Shown: positions 8,141-16,793, numbered from the stretch's first letter. The stretch: DNA of 28,428 nucleotides from Colimorpha sp045597845 (GCA_045597845.1 JAZLKZ010000041.1:1-28428); one strand, 5' to 3'. A program made the numbers and translations. The notes: a model not told the origin generated them from the sequence alone.

Positions 8141-9643
8141 ATGGGGGTAGTAGCGCGACAGAGCATTAGAGGGGCGATAGCCAATTATGTGGGTATCGCT
8201 ATTGGCTTTGTCACCACGTTCTTTGTGCTTACCGACTGTCTCTCCCAGGAGGAAATCGGCTTGACAAGGGTTATGGTGGACGCCGCACTGTTGTTTTCGG
8301 GCTTGGCGCAGTTGGGCACAAACGCTTCTATAGTTCGGTTCTTCCCTTATTTCAAGTCTGCCGACGACGAGCGCAACCACGGCATCTTCGGATGGTCGGT
8401 ACTGATACCGTTTATTGGCTTTTTGCTTTTCTTGGTGGGTTTTCTTCTTTTCCGGGAAGAGATAGTTGAAGCCTATTCTGGGGAGTCGCCGTTACTCGTA
8501 GATTATTGTTATTTACTCTTGCCACTCACTTTCTTTGCGTTGTACTTGACTGTTTTCGAGACCAATGCAAGCGTGCTGATGCGCATTACGGTGCCGCGTG
8601 TGGTGAGAGAAGTTGTGATAAGGGTTTTCAACTTGATTTGCTATCTACTTTATGGCAATGGCATCATTTCGTTGGATTTGTTTGTGGAACTTTTTTGCGG
8701 GAGCTACGGCGTGGCGATGTTGCTTAACATGGGCTATCTTTTCTCGTTGGGAAAGATTTCCTTCCGAATCGACTGGAAGTTCCTCAGCAAGCCCATGCTG
8801 AAGGACATGCTGCGCTATACGCTTTTCATGACTATCGCTGTGATGGCGGGCAACATCCCGCTTATCAACTCGCTCTTTTTGGGCGCCAAAGAGGGTTTGG
8901 CACTGACTGGAGTCTATACCATCGCATTCTATATCGCCAACATCGTGGAGGTTCCCTATCGCTCGTTGGGCGCCATTTCTCGCCCGTTGGTGGCTCAGGC
9001 TGTCAAGGACAAGAACTGGATGGAGGTGAACCGCTTGTGCCGTCAGGTCTCCTTGCACCAGTTGCTGGTGGCTTCGCTCATCTATTTTTTCATCTGCATC
9101 AACCTGAAGGCTTTGTTCGCCGTTATCCCTCATGGGGCGGAGTATCTCGGCGGAATAGGCGTGGTGTTCTTGTTGGGTCTCGCAAAAATCGTCAACTCTT
9201 CATGTTCTATTAGCGCCGACGTGCTTAACTATTCGAATCATTACCCAATGACTTTGGCATTCAACATTCTCCTTACGCTTTCCGCCATCGTGCTGAATGG
9301 CGTTTTGATTTCTTGGTGGGGCATCAATGGCGCCGCAGGCGCTACGCTTTTCGCCTACATCATCTATTTCGTGGTGTTGATGCTGTTCAACTGGTTCACG
9401 ATGCGGGTGGCGCTCTTCTCAAAAGGTCAGCTTAAGGTGCTGGCGTTGGTGGGAGTGCTGGTGGTGTTGAATTGGCTGTGGACTCGATGGCTGACTCCGT
9501 TGTTTGGCGATGGCACGCCGATGCTGATTGTGGAGTCTGCAGTGCGGACACTGTGTTTGATGGGATTGGCTATGTTCCTGGTCTTTCGAATGCATGTGTC
9601 GCAAGAGGTGGATAATCTTATTTTAAAAATCATAAAACATTAA
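8141..9643 (+). CDS. Polysaccharide flippase-like membrane protein (MOP superfamily)
   Basis: The 500-residue protein is almost entirely hydrophobic with about 12-14 predicted membrane helices, beginning GVVARQSIRGAIANYVGIAIGF, a typical N-terminus of the Wzx/polysaccharide-biosynthesis branch of the MOP flippase superfamily. Such proteins move lipid-linked saccharides across the inner membrane. Middle helices (LINSLFLGAKEGLALTGVYT) and the loop VPYRSLGAISRPLV fit the family. The substrate cannot be told, since no glycosyltransferases lie next to it. ATG 8141 is the first good start; no Shine-Dalgarno is present. The small lipoprotein gene follows 20 bases later and is probably cotranscribed. 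Confidence 0.82.
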   Translation: MGVVARQSIRGAIANYVGIAIGFVTTFFVLTDCLSQEEIGLTRVMVDAALLFSGLAQLGTNASIVRFFPYFKSADDERNHGIFGWSVLIPFIGFLLFLVGFLLFREEIVEAYSGESPLLVDYCYLLLPLTFFALYLTVFETNASVLMRITVPRVVREVVIRVFNLICYLLYGNGIISLDLFVELFCGSYGVAMLLNMGYLFSLGKISFRIDWKFLSKPMLKDMLRYTLFMTIAVMAGNIPLINSLFLGAKEGLALTGVYTIAFYIANIVEVPYRSLGAISRPLVAQAVKDKNWMEVNRLCRQVSLHQLLVASLIYFFICINLKALFAVIPHGAEYLGGIGVVFLLGLAKIVNSSCSISADVLNYSNHYPMTLAFNILLTLSAIVLNGVLISWWGINGAAGATLFAYIIYFVVLMLFNWFTMRVALFSKGQLKVLALVGVLVVLNWLWTRWLTPLFGDGTPMLIVESAVRTLCLMGLAMFLVFRMHVSQEVDNLILKIIKH

Positions 9644-9663
9644 ACACTTAAAAAAACAATATT

Positions 9664-10110
9664 ATGAAAACAAAACTTTTATTTGGATTGTTGGCTGTAT
9701 GCCTGATGTTCGGTGCCTGCAAAAAGGACAACGACGAAGAAAATGCAAGAAACTATGCCGCTGAAATGGTGGGTGAGTATTCGATGAGCGCAACCACAGT
9801 GCTTTATGACGCCAGTGGCGCCCGCATTGACGGAGAAGAGATCAATGGAATGATTCAGATTACGAATCCTTCGGACAACAAGTTGACCGTTGTTATGGAA
9901 AACTTCCCTACCGCTATCCAGGGTACGGTAGATAAGGATGGCGTATTCCATTTGAACGATTTTAACTATTTTGGCGTGGCCATCTCCGAAAAGAACAGCA
10001 ACGTGAAGCTCAATGGTAAAGTCCTGAGCGGAACGGCTCGTTGCAAACTGGTTCAAGGCTCCGAAACCCGCGAGGCCGATCTTACAATCACTGCAAATAA
10101 AACCAAATAA
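9664..10110 (+). CDS. Small lipoprotein of unknown function, 148 residues
   Basis: The N-terminus MKTKLLFGLLAVCLMFGACKK is a type II signal peptide with lipobox FGAC, cysteine at residue 19. The mature part of about 130 residues is predicted beta-rich, with alternating hydrophobic segments (GMIQITNPSDNKLTVVMENF; LNGKVLSGTARCKLVQGS) reminiscent of the lipocalin-like or calycin-type small lipoproteins common in Bacteroidota, but I cannot assign a family. It follows the flippase by 20 bases and is closed by a terminator. Its job is unknown. Confidence 0.75.
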   Translation: MKTKLLFGLLAVCLMFGACKKDNDEENARNYAAEMVGEYSMSATTVLYDASGARIDGEEINGMIQITNPSDNKLTVVMENFPTAIQGTVDKDGVFHLNDFNYFGVAISEKNSNVKLNGKVLSGTARCKLVQGSETREADLTITANKTK

Positions 10111-10122
10111 TTATTCTTCAAC

Positions 10123-10155
10123 GGAATAGCCTTGTCCATCCGCTATTTCTTTTTA
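10123..10155 (+). terminator. Terminator after the lipoprotein gene
   Basis: GGAATAGC (10123-10130) pairs with GCTATTTC (10142-10149) around an 11-base loop and is followed by TTTTTAC. It lies 13 bases after the lipoprotein stop and separates it from the acyltransferase gene. Confidence 0.6.
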
Positions 10156-10182
10156 CTTTTTCATTAAGTCGAGAACACTACC

Positions 10183-11265
10183 TTGGACATTTACGATAAA
10201 TATAGATACCTTTCTGACGAGGAAATACCTGATGCGATGAAGCGTATCACGGGTGATTCCCATTTCGGGAACATTGCGCGGTACGTATTCCCAGACATGA
10301 GCGTTGATGAGGCTGCACGATTTTGCAATGGATTTCGTTCAATTGCAGATGTACAGCAAGGAGCCATGTTTGCTGCCGTAGATCAGGTGTTGCGTCGTTC
10401 GGTCACGCAATTTACATGGTCTGGTTTGGATAATCTGGACCCTAAGCGAAACTACCTTTTCGTCTCTAACCATAGGGACATCACTTTGGATGCCATGCTG
10501 CTGCAATATGTATTGTTGCAGCATGGGTATCCTAGCACTCGCATCGTTATCGGTGCCAACCTGCTGTGCATGCCTGTGATTGAGGACTTGGGTCTTATCA
10601 ACAAGACCTTGAGCATCAAGCGTGGCGGAGGTTGTAGGGAGTTCTACAACGAGTTGAGCCAGTTGTCGGAGTATATTCGCTACGAAATCACCCAGCGGGG
10701 CGAGTCGGTATGGATTGCTCAGCGCAATGGCAGAACCAAGGACGGTTGCGACCATACCGATCCTGCTGTCATTAAGATGTTCTCCATCAGCGGCAAGCAC
10801 GACAGGGTGGAGGCTTTGGACTCGCTGCATATCGTCCCTGTGTCCATCTCTTATGAATGGGAACCTTGCGACATCTTGAAGGCTGTAGAGCGTTACCGCT
10901 CGCGTTCGGGTGTCTATCAAAAGGCCGAGGGCGAGGATTTGAACAGTATCATCACGGGGCTGCTCTCCCCAAAAGGCGGGGTGCATCTTGCCATCAACGA
11001 ACCTCTTAGTCGCGAGGACATAGTGCAGGTGGATGGCGACCCAAGGTGTATAGCAACGTTGCTGGATGAACGTATCAACGGAGGCTACAAATGTTGGAAT
11101 ACCAATGGTTTGGCGAAGTCGCTCTTGGGAGGCGGTAAAATTCCTGAGGATGAATTTGGAAAACAGTTCAAGGAACGTATGGCGTTGTTGGAACGCTACG
11201 AGGACTGCGACCAAGAGGTGCTGCGTCGGTATTTCCTGGAAAGCTACGCCAACGCAATCCAGTAA
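10183..11265 (+). CDS. PlsC/PlsB-like 1-acylglycerol-phosphate acyltransferase family protein
   Basis: This 360-residue protein carries an acyltransferase core: LFVSNHRDITLDAMLLQYVL holds the catalytic His97 with Asp103, a variant in which the HxxxxD block has one more residue between His and Asp, followed by glycine and arginine motifs (LGLINKTLSIKRGGG; VWIAQRNGRTKDG) that bind the glycerol-phosphate part. It probably acylates a glycerophospholipid precursor or another lipid at the inner membrane. The start is TTG at 10183: the N-terminus MDIYDKYRYLSDEEIPDAMK fits the family, and the next ATG (codon 19) would cut into it. It is preceded by a terminator, and prfA begins 39 bases after its stop with no visible terminator, so the two may be cotranscribed. 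Exact substrate unknown. Confidence 0.8.
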   Translation: MDIYDKYRYLSDEEIPDAMKRITGDSHFGNIARYVFPDMSVDEAARFCNGFRSIADVQQGAMFAAVDQVLRRSVTQFTWSGLDNLDPKRNYLFVSNHRDITLDAMLLQYVLLQHGYPSTRIVIGANLLCMPVIEDLGLINKTLSIKRGGGCREFYNELSQLSEYIRYEITQRGESVWIAQRNGRTKDGCDHTDPAVIKMFSISGKHDRVEALDSLHIVPVSISYEWEPCDILKAVERYRSRSGVYQKAEGEDLNSIITGLLSPKGGVHLAINEPLSREDIVQVDGDPRCIATLLDERINGGYKCWNTNGLAKSLLGGGKIPEDEFGKQFKERMALLERYEDCDQEVLRRYFLESYANAIQ

Positions 11266-11304
11266 TTGTTACGAAACTAATTTAAAATCACTATTTAAAA
11301 GAAT

Positions 11305-12375
11305 ATGTTAGACAAGCTTGAAGCCATTTACAAACGCTATGAGGAAATTGAGCAGCAGATGAACGACCCGCAGATTACTGCGGACATGAAACGTTTTGTG
11401 AAGCTCAGCAAAGACTATAAGGACCTTCAGCCCGTGGTCAAGGCTTACCACGACTACAAGACCTTGCTGGACACTATCGCAGAGTGTAAGGAATTGCTCA
11501 CATCGGAGAAAGATGAGGAATTGCGCGAGATGGCAAAGGAGGAACTGAACGAGAGCGTTCAGCGCAAGGACAAGATGGAAGAGGATATCCGTTTGATGCT
11601 GATTCCCGCCGACCCTACCGACAGCAAGAACGCCGTTGTGGAAATACGTGGCGGTACGGGAGGAGACGAAGCCTGCATCTTTGCCGGCGACCTTTTCCGT
11701 ATGTACAGCCGCTACTGCGAGAAAAAGCATTGGAAGATTGATATTGTCGATTTCAACGAAGGCACTGCTGGTGGTTACAAGGACATCACTTTTAATGTCA
11801 CGGGCGAGAAAGTGTATGGAATGCTCAAATACGAGAGTGGCGTACATCGCGTGCAGCGTGTTCCCGCTACCGAAACGCAGGGCCGCGTGCATACCTCCGC
11901 GGCGGGGGTTGTTGTGTTGCCCGAGGCTGAAGAATTCGATGTGGAATTGAACATGTCAGATGTACGCAAGGACACCTTCTGTGCCAGCGGCCCCGGTGGA
12001 CAGTGCGTAAATACAACCTATTCGGCAGTGCGTCTGACTCATATTCCTACGGGTATCGTCGTCTCTTGTCAAGACCAAAAGTCTCAGATCAAGAACCTTG
12101 AAAAGGCCTTGGTTGTGCTGCGTACCCGACTGTACGAGCGTGAGTACAACAAATATATGGAAGAGATGTCGTCGAAACGCAAGACCATGGTTGCTACGGG
12201 CGACCGCAGCGAAAAGGTACGTACCTACAATTATCCTCAAAGTCGTGTAACCGACCATCGTATCGGCTATACAATGTACAACCTTGCCGCTTTCATGGAT
12301 GGCGACATTGAGGACCTGATTGATGCTTTGCAGTTGGCGGAAAATGCCGAGAAACTGAAAGCCAGCGTAGGTTGA
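11305..12375 (+). CDS. prfA: Peptide chain release factor 1
   Basis: RF1 reads UAA and UAG stop codons and triggers peptide release. The 356 residues show the N-terminal coiled coil, the stop-codon reading tripeptide Pro-Ala-Thr (187-189, within VPATETQGRVHTSAAG), which is the RF1 and not the RF2 (SPF) signature, and the catalytic Gly-Gly-Gln (231-233) in SGPGGQCVNTTYSAVR. All expected parts are present. ATG 11305 is at the family N-terminus. The rpoN-containing frame begins 37 bases after the stop. Confidence 0.96.
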   Translation: MLDKLEAIYKRYEEIEQQMNDPQITADMKRFVKLSKDYKDLQPVVKAYHDYKTLLDTIAECKELLTSEKDEELREMAKEELNESVQRKDKMEEDIRLMLIPADPTDSKNAVVEIRGGTGGDEACIFAGDLFRMYSRYCEKKHWKIDIVDFNEGTAGGYKDITFNVTGEKVYGMLKYESGVHRVQRVPATETQGRVHTSAAGVVVLPEAEEFDVELNMSDVRKDTFCASGPGGQCVNTTYSAVRLTHIPTGIVVSCQDQKSQIKNLEKALVVLRTRLYEREYNKYMEEMSSKRKTMVATGDRSEKVRTYNYPQSRVTDHRIGYTMYNLAAFMDGDIEDLIDALQLAENAEKLKASVG

Positions 12376-12412
12376 TACAAGAATTCCACTACTGCTCACT
12401 GTTAATAAAAAC

Positions 12413-14824
12413 ATGAATCGTCAGACCCAACAGATAAGGCAACAGCAGAGGCTTTCGCCCCAACAACTTTTGTTGATGCGGATGCTTGAGCAACCTGTCA
12501 CCAAATTGGAGCAGTTCATCAAGGAGGAGGTTGAAAGGAATCCGTTGTTGGAGATTGACAATTGCAGTCAGCCGATGACGGAGTCGATCGACTCTGTGGT
12601 GGAAGACGACGATGCTAATCCTTTTTCGGACGACGAGGACTATCGCTACCGTGAACGGATGGAGTCTGACAAAAACCATACTTCGCGTGAGCAGGTGCTT
12701 GCCGAAGAGGCTTCTTTCATCGACTATCTCGTGGAGCAGCTGAACTTGAAGGATCTTTCTGAACGTCAATTTACTATCGCTTATGAGCTGATAGGCTGTC
12801 TGGATGATTCGGGTTATTTAGGTCGCGACATTCGGTTGGTTGCCAACGATTTGGCCTTCAATCAGGGAATCGAAGTCGGTGAGGATGAGGTTTTGGAAGC
12901 CTTGCAAGTGGTTCAGTCGCTCGACCCTGCCGGAGTGGGTGCGAGGAACTTGCGTGAGTGCCTTTCTTTGCAGCTTCATCGCAAAGTTGACCGTTCTCAT
13001 GCTTTGCTGAATGCAACAGCCATCGTTGATGACTATTTCGACCTTTTCTCCAAGCATCGGTTTGAGTCTATCTGCGAGAAACTATCGCTTTCAAAATCGG
13101 ATTTCGAGAATGCTCTCGCCGTCATTCGTTCGCTCGACCCCAAGCCAGGCACCACAGAGGGCAATTCCATGATGGCAAACCATAGCATTATTCCCGACAT
13201 AACCGTCACTCAGCATTCGGGCAACTTGTCTTATGTTGTCAACGACAAGAATTTGCCGGAACTGCAGTTGAGTGTGTTCTATCAGGAACTCCACAAGGAG
13301 CTCTCCAACAGTCGAAAAATGGACTCACAGCAGGCGGAGACGCTTGCTTTTCTAAACGAGAAAGAGGAGAGCGCGCAACAGCTCATCAGTACATTGCGGC
13401 AGCGCCATGATACAATCAGTCGTATCTTTGGCGCCATTGTCAAAGTGCAGCGGACTTTCTTCCTGTCGGGTGATGTGGCGGATTTGAAGCCGTTGCGGCA
13501 GAAAGACATTTCCGACGCCACGGGCTTCGATGTCTCTACGGTTTCGCGTGTGGTGAACAGCAAATATGTCCAGACTGATTTTGGCGTCATTTCCTTGAAA
13601 GAATGTTTCTCCAAATCCGTCACCAACGGCGAGGGTGAGTCTGTGGCTACCGAGAGCGTGAAAAATATCTTGCGTCAGCTCATCGAGGCGGAGGACAAGC
13701 AAAATCCCATTACCGATGAAGCTTTGTGTAAAGTGCTCAACGAAAAAGGATTCCCTTTGGCGCGGCGAACAGTGGCAAAATATAGAGAAGCGTTGCATAT
13801 ACCTGTGGCGAGATTGCGCAGAAGCTTGAAAACCATATTGTTGTTGGCGATAGCGGGCGTTGGGCTGTTCTTGGCAACTTCTCAAGTCTGCGCACAGACT
13901 CCCATGAGTTATTATGATTCTATAGTATATAAGAAACAGCATGGTTCAAAATCAGTCAATAAGCCTACCGCCGCAGTAGCCAATCCGAACGACAAAACCA
14001 TTGACAGTTCGTTGCTGAAAGCCGACGAGATGATTGATCATTATTATGCTTCGGGTAGCGATCTTCCTTCCTATATGTGGTACGGAAATAACTTTTCTCA
14101 ACGTCGAGTGCGTCCCGCAATGGTTTCGCTGGATTCTTTGCCCGATGCCATCAATATCAATTTGGTTAAGTCCGACGATGAGTTTTGCTTTCCTGTAAAA
14201 AGTTGTATCACATCTCCTTATGGATGGCGATGGAATCGTCCGCATCGTGGGGTTGATATTAGGCTGAACATGGGTGACCCTGTGAGGTGCGTGTTTGCTG
14301 GCGTGGTTCGCATCGCCTGTCCTATGGGCGCTTATGGCAACTTGGTGGTGGTGCGTCATTTCAATGGACTGGAAACAGTCTATGGGCATCTTTCCAAGAT
14401 CAACGTCCGTCCGCACCAGACCATATCGGCAGGACATGTGCTGGGCTATGGTGGAAGCACGGGCCGCTCCACGGGTCCGCATCTTCATTTCGAGGTCCGT
14501 TTCCAATACGAGTGTTTCGACCCGGAATGGATTCTGGATTTTCAGACCTATAAGTTGCGCACGCATAAATTGCACCTCGACAAGTCTTATTTCGGCATAA
14601 CGCAGCCCTCTTCTTCCAATAAAAAATCCTACAAGGCCGACAAAAGTTATGTGAAAGAGACAGCTGCTGAACCCAAGAAGCCTCGCGAGGTTTTCTATAC
14701 AATCAAGCATGGCGACAAATTGGCCATTGTTGCGGATCGCTACAAGACTACGGTAGAAAGCATCAAGGCTCTCAATCCCGATGTGAAGAAGTACAAACCT
14801 GGAATGAAAATCAGAGTAAGATAG
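12413..14824 (+). CDS. rpoN: Sigma-54 (RpoN) fused in frame to membrane segment, M23 peptidase and LysM domain
   Basis: The 803-codon frame contains two complete proteins. Residues 1-472 are sigma-54: the Gln/Leu-rich activator-interacting region (QQRLSPQQLLLMRMLEQPVT), the core-binding region, the helix-turn-helix DISDATGFDVSTVSRVVNSK, and the RpoN box ARRTVAKYRE (450-459) that reads the -24 element. Sigma-54 proteins normally stop just after IPVARLR. Here the frame runs on into a hydrophobic segment (about 473-491) ending SQVCAQ, like a signal peptide, then a linker, an M23/LytM peptidase domain with zinc ligands His611 and Asp615 (HRGVD) and HLH (690-692), and a C-terminal LysM domain (about 758-803). 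As one chain it would be a membrane-tethered sigma factor with a periplasmic murein-binding peptidase. Alternatives are an internal start at the TTG of codon 472, or a one-base indel removing a stop. The two domain assignments are firm; whether one polypeptide is made is not. Confidence 0.85.
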   Translation: MNRQTQQIRQQQRLSPQQLLLMRMLEQPVTKLEQFIKEEVERNPLLEIDNCSQPMTESIDSVVEDDDANPFSDDEDYRYRERMESDKNHTSREQVLAEEASFIDYLVEQLNLKDLSERQFTIAYELIGCLDDSGYLGRDIRLVANDLAFNQGIEVGEDEVLEALQVVQSLDPAGVGARNLRECLSLQLHRKVDRSHALLNATAIVDDYFDLFSKHRFESICEKLSLSKSDFENALAVIRSLDPKPGTTEGNSMMANHSIIPDITVTQHSGNLSYVVNDKNLPELQLSVFYQELHKELSNSRKMDSQQAETLAFLNEKEESAQQLISTLRQRHDTISRIFGAIVKVQRTFFLSGDVADLKPLRQKDISDATGFDVSTVSRVVNSKYVQTDFGVISLKECFSKSVTNGEGESVATESVKNILRQLIEAEDKQNPITDEALCKVLNEKGFPLARRTVAKYREALHIPVARLRRSLKTILLLAIAGVGLFLATSQVCAQTPMSYYDSIVYKKQHGSKSVNKPTAAVANPNDKTIDSSLLKADEMIDHYYASGSDLPSYMWYGNNFSQRRVRPAMVSLDSLPDAININLVKSDDEFCFPVKSCITSPYGWRWNRPHRGVDIRLNMGDPVRCVFAGVVRIACPMGAYGNLVVVRHFNGLETVYGHLSKINVRPHQTISAGHVLGYGGSTGRSTGPHLHFEVRFQYECFDPEWILDFQTYKLRTHKLHLDKSYFGITQPSSSNKKSYKADKSYVKETAAEPKKPREVFYTIKHGDKLAIVADRYKTTVESIKALNPDVKKYKPGMKIRVR
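13826..14824 (+). other. Peptidase part of the fusion: possible separate M23/LysM protein from an internal TTG start
   Basis: The TTG at codon 472 of the fusion would give a 332-residue exported protein starting MKTILLLAIAGVGLF with a signal peptide cleaved after SQVCAQ, an M23 metallopeptidase domain (HRGVD and HLH zinc motifs) and a LysM murein-binding domain at the C-terminus. This is the usual architecture of stand-alone Bacteroidota murein endopeptidases or LytM activators. In the +1 frame a TGA (13827-13829) overlaps this TTG, the arrangement seen at many coupled gene pairs. I see no Shine-Dalgarno and no TAnnTTTG promoter just upstream, so expression would depend on coupling or on a transcript from further upstream. 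Confidence 0.4.
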
Positions 14825-14898
14825 CGATATTACTGTAGCTGACTTGTGATTGATTAAATATAAATAGTGCATTCTAATAATACATACATTATCTGTAT

Positions 14899-15378
14899 AT
14901 GAAAAAAACAAATTTGTCTGATTACGATGCTTCTATCGTTCCCGATGGAAGCAATTATCATATTGGTATCGTTGTGGCGGAGTGGAACCCCGAAATCACC
15001 GACGCATTGCTGGACGGTGCCTACACCACGTTGCTGAAGCATGGCGTCAAGGACGAAAATATCGAAGTGATGCATGTACCAGGTAGTTTCGAATTGACCA
15101 CTGGCGCTCATATCTTGCTTTCCAAACGCGAGCACCTCGATGCCGTCATCTGCATAGGTTGCGTAATCCAGGGTGAGACCCGTCATTTTGACTTTATCTG
15201 CAGCGCTGTGGCGCACGGCATCACCAACCTCTCGCTGCAGACTGGGAAACCGGTCATTTTTAGCGTGCTTACCACCAACACTTTCGAGCAGGCCAAGGCT
15301 CGCAGCGGTGGCATACATGGCAACAAAGGCATCGAAGGAGCCGTAGCCGCCCTGAAGATGATCCGCAACAATGGTTAA
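14899..15378 (+). CDS. ribH: 6,7-dimethyl-8-ribityllumazine synthase
   Basis: Lumazine synthase joins 5-amino-6-ribitylamino-uracil and 3,4-dihydroxy-2-butanone-4-phosphate in riboflavin synthesis, usually as a 60-subunit or pentameric shell. The 159 residues include the substrate-binding motifs WNPEITDALLDGA, VPGSFELT, CVIQGETRHFDFIC with the catalytic histidine, and VLTTNTFEQAKARSGG. The length is normal. It starts 74 bases after the rpoN fusion and 25 bases before fmt, so ribH and fmt likely share a transcript. No FMN riboswitch is visible before it. Confidence 0.95.
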   Translation: MKKTNLSDYDASIVPDGSNYHIGIVVAEWNPEITDALLDGAYTTLLKHGVKDENIEVMHVPGSFELTTGAHILLSKREHLDAVICIGCVIQGETRHFDFICSAVAHGITNLSLQTGKPVIFSVLTTNTFEQAKARSGGIHGNKGIEGAVAALKMIRNNG

Positions 15379-15403
15379 GAATTAGAGTTACCCTTTACAC
15401 ATT

Positions 15404-16354
15404 ATGAAAATAGTATTCATGGGAACCCCCGATTTCGCTGTCGCGTCGTTGCGGGCCATCTACGAGGCTGGTCATGAGGTGGCGGCAGTCGTTACCGTAC
15501 CCGATCGGCAGACTGGTAGAGGATTGAAAATAACCGAATCGGCTGTAAAACAATATGCCTTGGAAAAAGGTTTGACGGTCTTGCAACCCGAACGGCTGCG
15601 TGACGATACGTTTCAAGAACGTTTGCGCGCTCTTGGAGCCCAACTTTTTGTCGTGGTAGCGTTCCGAATGCTACCCCAATCGGTGTGGGGGATGCCGCCT
15701 TTGGGCACTTTCAACCTCCACGCTTCGTTGTTGCCACAGTATCGTGGCGCCGCACCTATCAACTGGGCGTTGATAAACGGCGAACAGGAAACAGGAGTTA
15801 CTACTTTCTTGCTGAACGAACATATCGATGAGGGCGCTATCCTTATGCAGGAATCTACGCCTATCGCGGCCAACGACAATGTGGAGTCGTTGCACGACCG
15901 ACTTGCCGCCATGGGTAGCAATTTGGTGCTTAGAACTATCGAGGGACTTGAGCAAGGTACGTTGCGTCCCATGCCCCAGCCGGTTGTAGATTCTGCCAAA
16001 ATCAAGCCTGCGCCTAAAATCTTCAAGGCCGATTGCGCAATTGATTGGACAAAATCGGGCAGGGAAATCTGTAATTTCGTGCGTGGTTTGTCGCCATATC
16101 CCGCAGCAACCATGCAATTGGAAGATATGCAGAAAGAAATTCACTCTTTCAAAGTCTTCGATGTCGAATATGAACCTTTCTCTGACTCAAAAACGCCATC
16201 GGGAATGCTGCTTACAAATCAAAAAAATGAGTTGAAAGTGTGTGTAATTGACGGATTTGTGCGAATAAAATGTTTGCAGATGAGCGGAAAACGAAAAGTT
16301 ACAACCGAAGAATTTCTCAGAGGGTATTTTGTAAGTAATTGGAAATTAGTGTAA
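15404..16354 (+). CDS. fmt: Methionyl-tRNA formyltransferase
   Basis: Formylates the amino group of initiator Met-tRNA using 10-formyl-tetrahydrofolate. The 316-residue protein starts MKIVFMGTPDFAV, the family's signature start. The catalytic triad is complete: Asn104 and His106 in FNLHASLLPQYRGAAPINWA and Asp142 in HIDEGAILM. The C-terminal OB-fold domain that grips the tRNA follows from about residue 210 and ends VSNWKLV. It works upstream of IF-2, encoded elsewhere in this window. Confidence 0.96.
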   Translation: MKIVFMGTPDFAVASLRAIYEAGHEVAAVVTVPDRQTGRGLKITESAVKQYALEKGLTVLQPERLRDDTFQERLRALGAQLFVVVAFRMLPQSVWGMPPLGTFNLHASLLPQYRGAAPINWALINGEQETGVTTFLLNEHIDEGAILMQESTPIAANDNVESLHDRLAAMGSNLVLRTIEGLEQGTLRPMPQPVVDSAKIKPAPKIFKADCAIDWTKSGREICNFVRGLSPYPAATMQLEDMQKEIHSFKVFDVEYEPFSDSKTPSGMLLTNQKNELKVCVIDGFVRIKCLQMSGKRKVTTEEFLRGYFVSNWKLV

Positions 16355-16397
16355 AATAAATTATGTGTATTTTTTTTGAGAAAAAAAACAATAATTC

Positions 16398-16429
16398 TTG
16401 CATATTTCAATAAAAAATACATATATTTG
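16398..16429 (+). promoter_or_regulatory. Bacteroidota promoter for the HU gene
   Basis: TTG (16398-16400) and TATATTTG (16422-16429) with a 21-base A/T-rich spacer fit the Bacteroidota -33/-7 consensus well. The leader to the HU start is about 40 bases. Oligo-T and oligo-A tracts upstream could act as an UP-like element. Confidence 0.7.
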
Positions 16430-16474
16430 CAACGTGAAATATAATAATTGTTTAACCATTAAAACTGATTACAA

Positions 16475-16735
16475 ATGAACAAGACTGAATTTATTGCTGC
16501 TGTAGCAGAAAAGGCTGGTTTGACCAAGACTGACGCTCGCAAGGCTGTTGACGCTTTCGCAGAAGTTACCAAAGGCGAACTCAAAGCTGGCAAAAAGGTC
16601 GTTCTGATCGGTTTCGGTACTTTTGGTGTTACTGAAAGAAAAGCAAGAACCGGTATCAACCCCAAAACCAGAAAGCCCATCAAGATCGCTGCTAAGAAAT
16701 CAGCTAAGTTCAAAGCTTCAAAGAACCTTCTCTAA
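16475..16735 (+). CDS. hup: HU family DNA-binding protein
   Basis: An 86-residue histone-like protein that dimerises and bends DNA. It shows the N-terminal helices MNKTEFIAAVAEKAGLTKTD, the beta-arm body VVLIGFGTFGVTERKARTG, and the DNA-intercalating INPKTRKPI arm, with a basic C-terminus. Codons such as AAG, GCT and ACC dominate, as in a highly expressed gene. A good promoter precedes it and a strong terminator follows, so it is monocistronic. The typical HU length is about 90 residues. Confidence 0.95.
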   Translation: MNKTEFIAAVAEKAGLTKTDARKAVDAFAEVTKGELKAGKKVVLIGFGTFGVTERKARTGINPKTRKPIKIAAKKSAKFKASKNLL

Positions 16736-16756
16736 TCGTTCTTTGTGTTTCGAATT

Positions 16757-16787
16757 AAAAAGGAGGATGCCCTGCATCCTCCTTTTT
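16757..16787. terminator. Bidirectional terminator between HU and the helicase
   Basis: A perfect 14-bp inverted repeat, AAAAAGGAGGATGC (16757-16770) with its complement at 16774-16787 and loop CCT, lies between two convergent genes. The T-tract on either strand would serve both. Confidence 0.88.
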
Positions 16788-16793
16788 AATTTA

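Noticed and set aside
14825..14898. Search for an FMN riboswitch before ribH
   Set aside because: The gap is only 74 bases, A/T-rich and without any conserved riboswitch segment.
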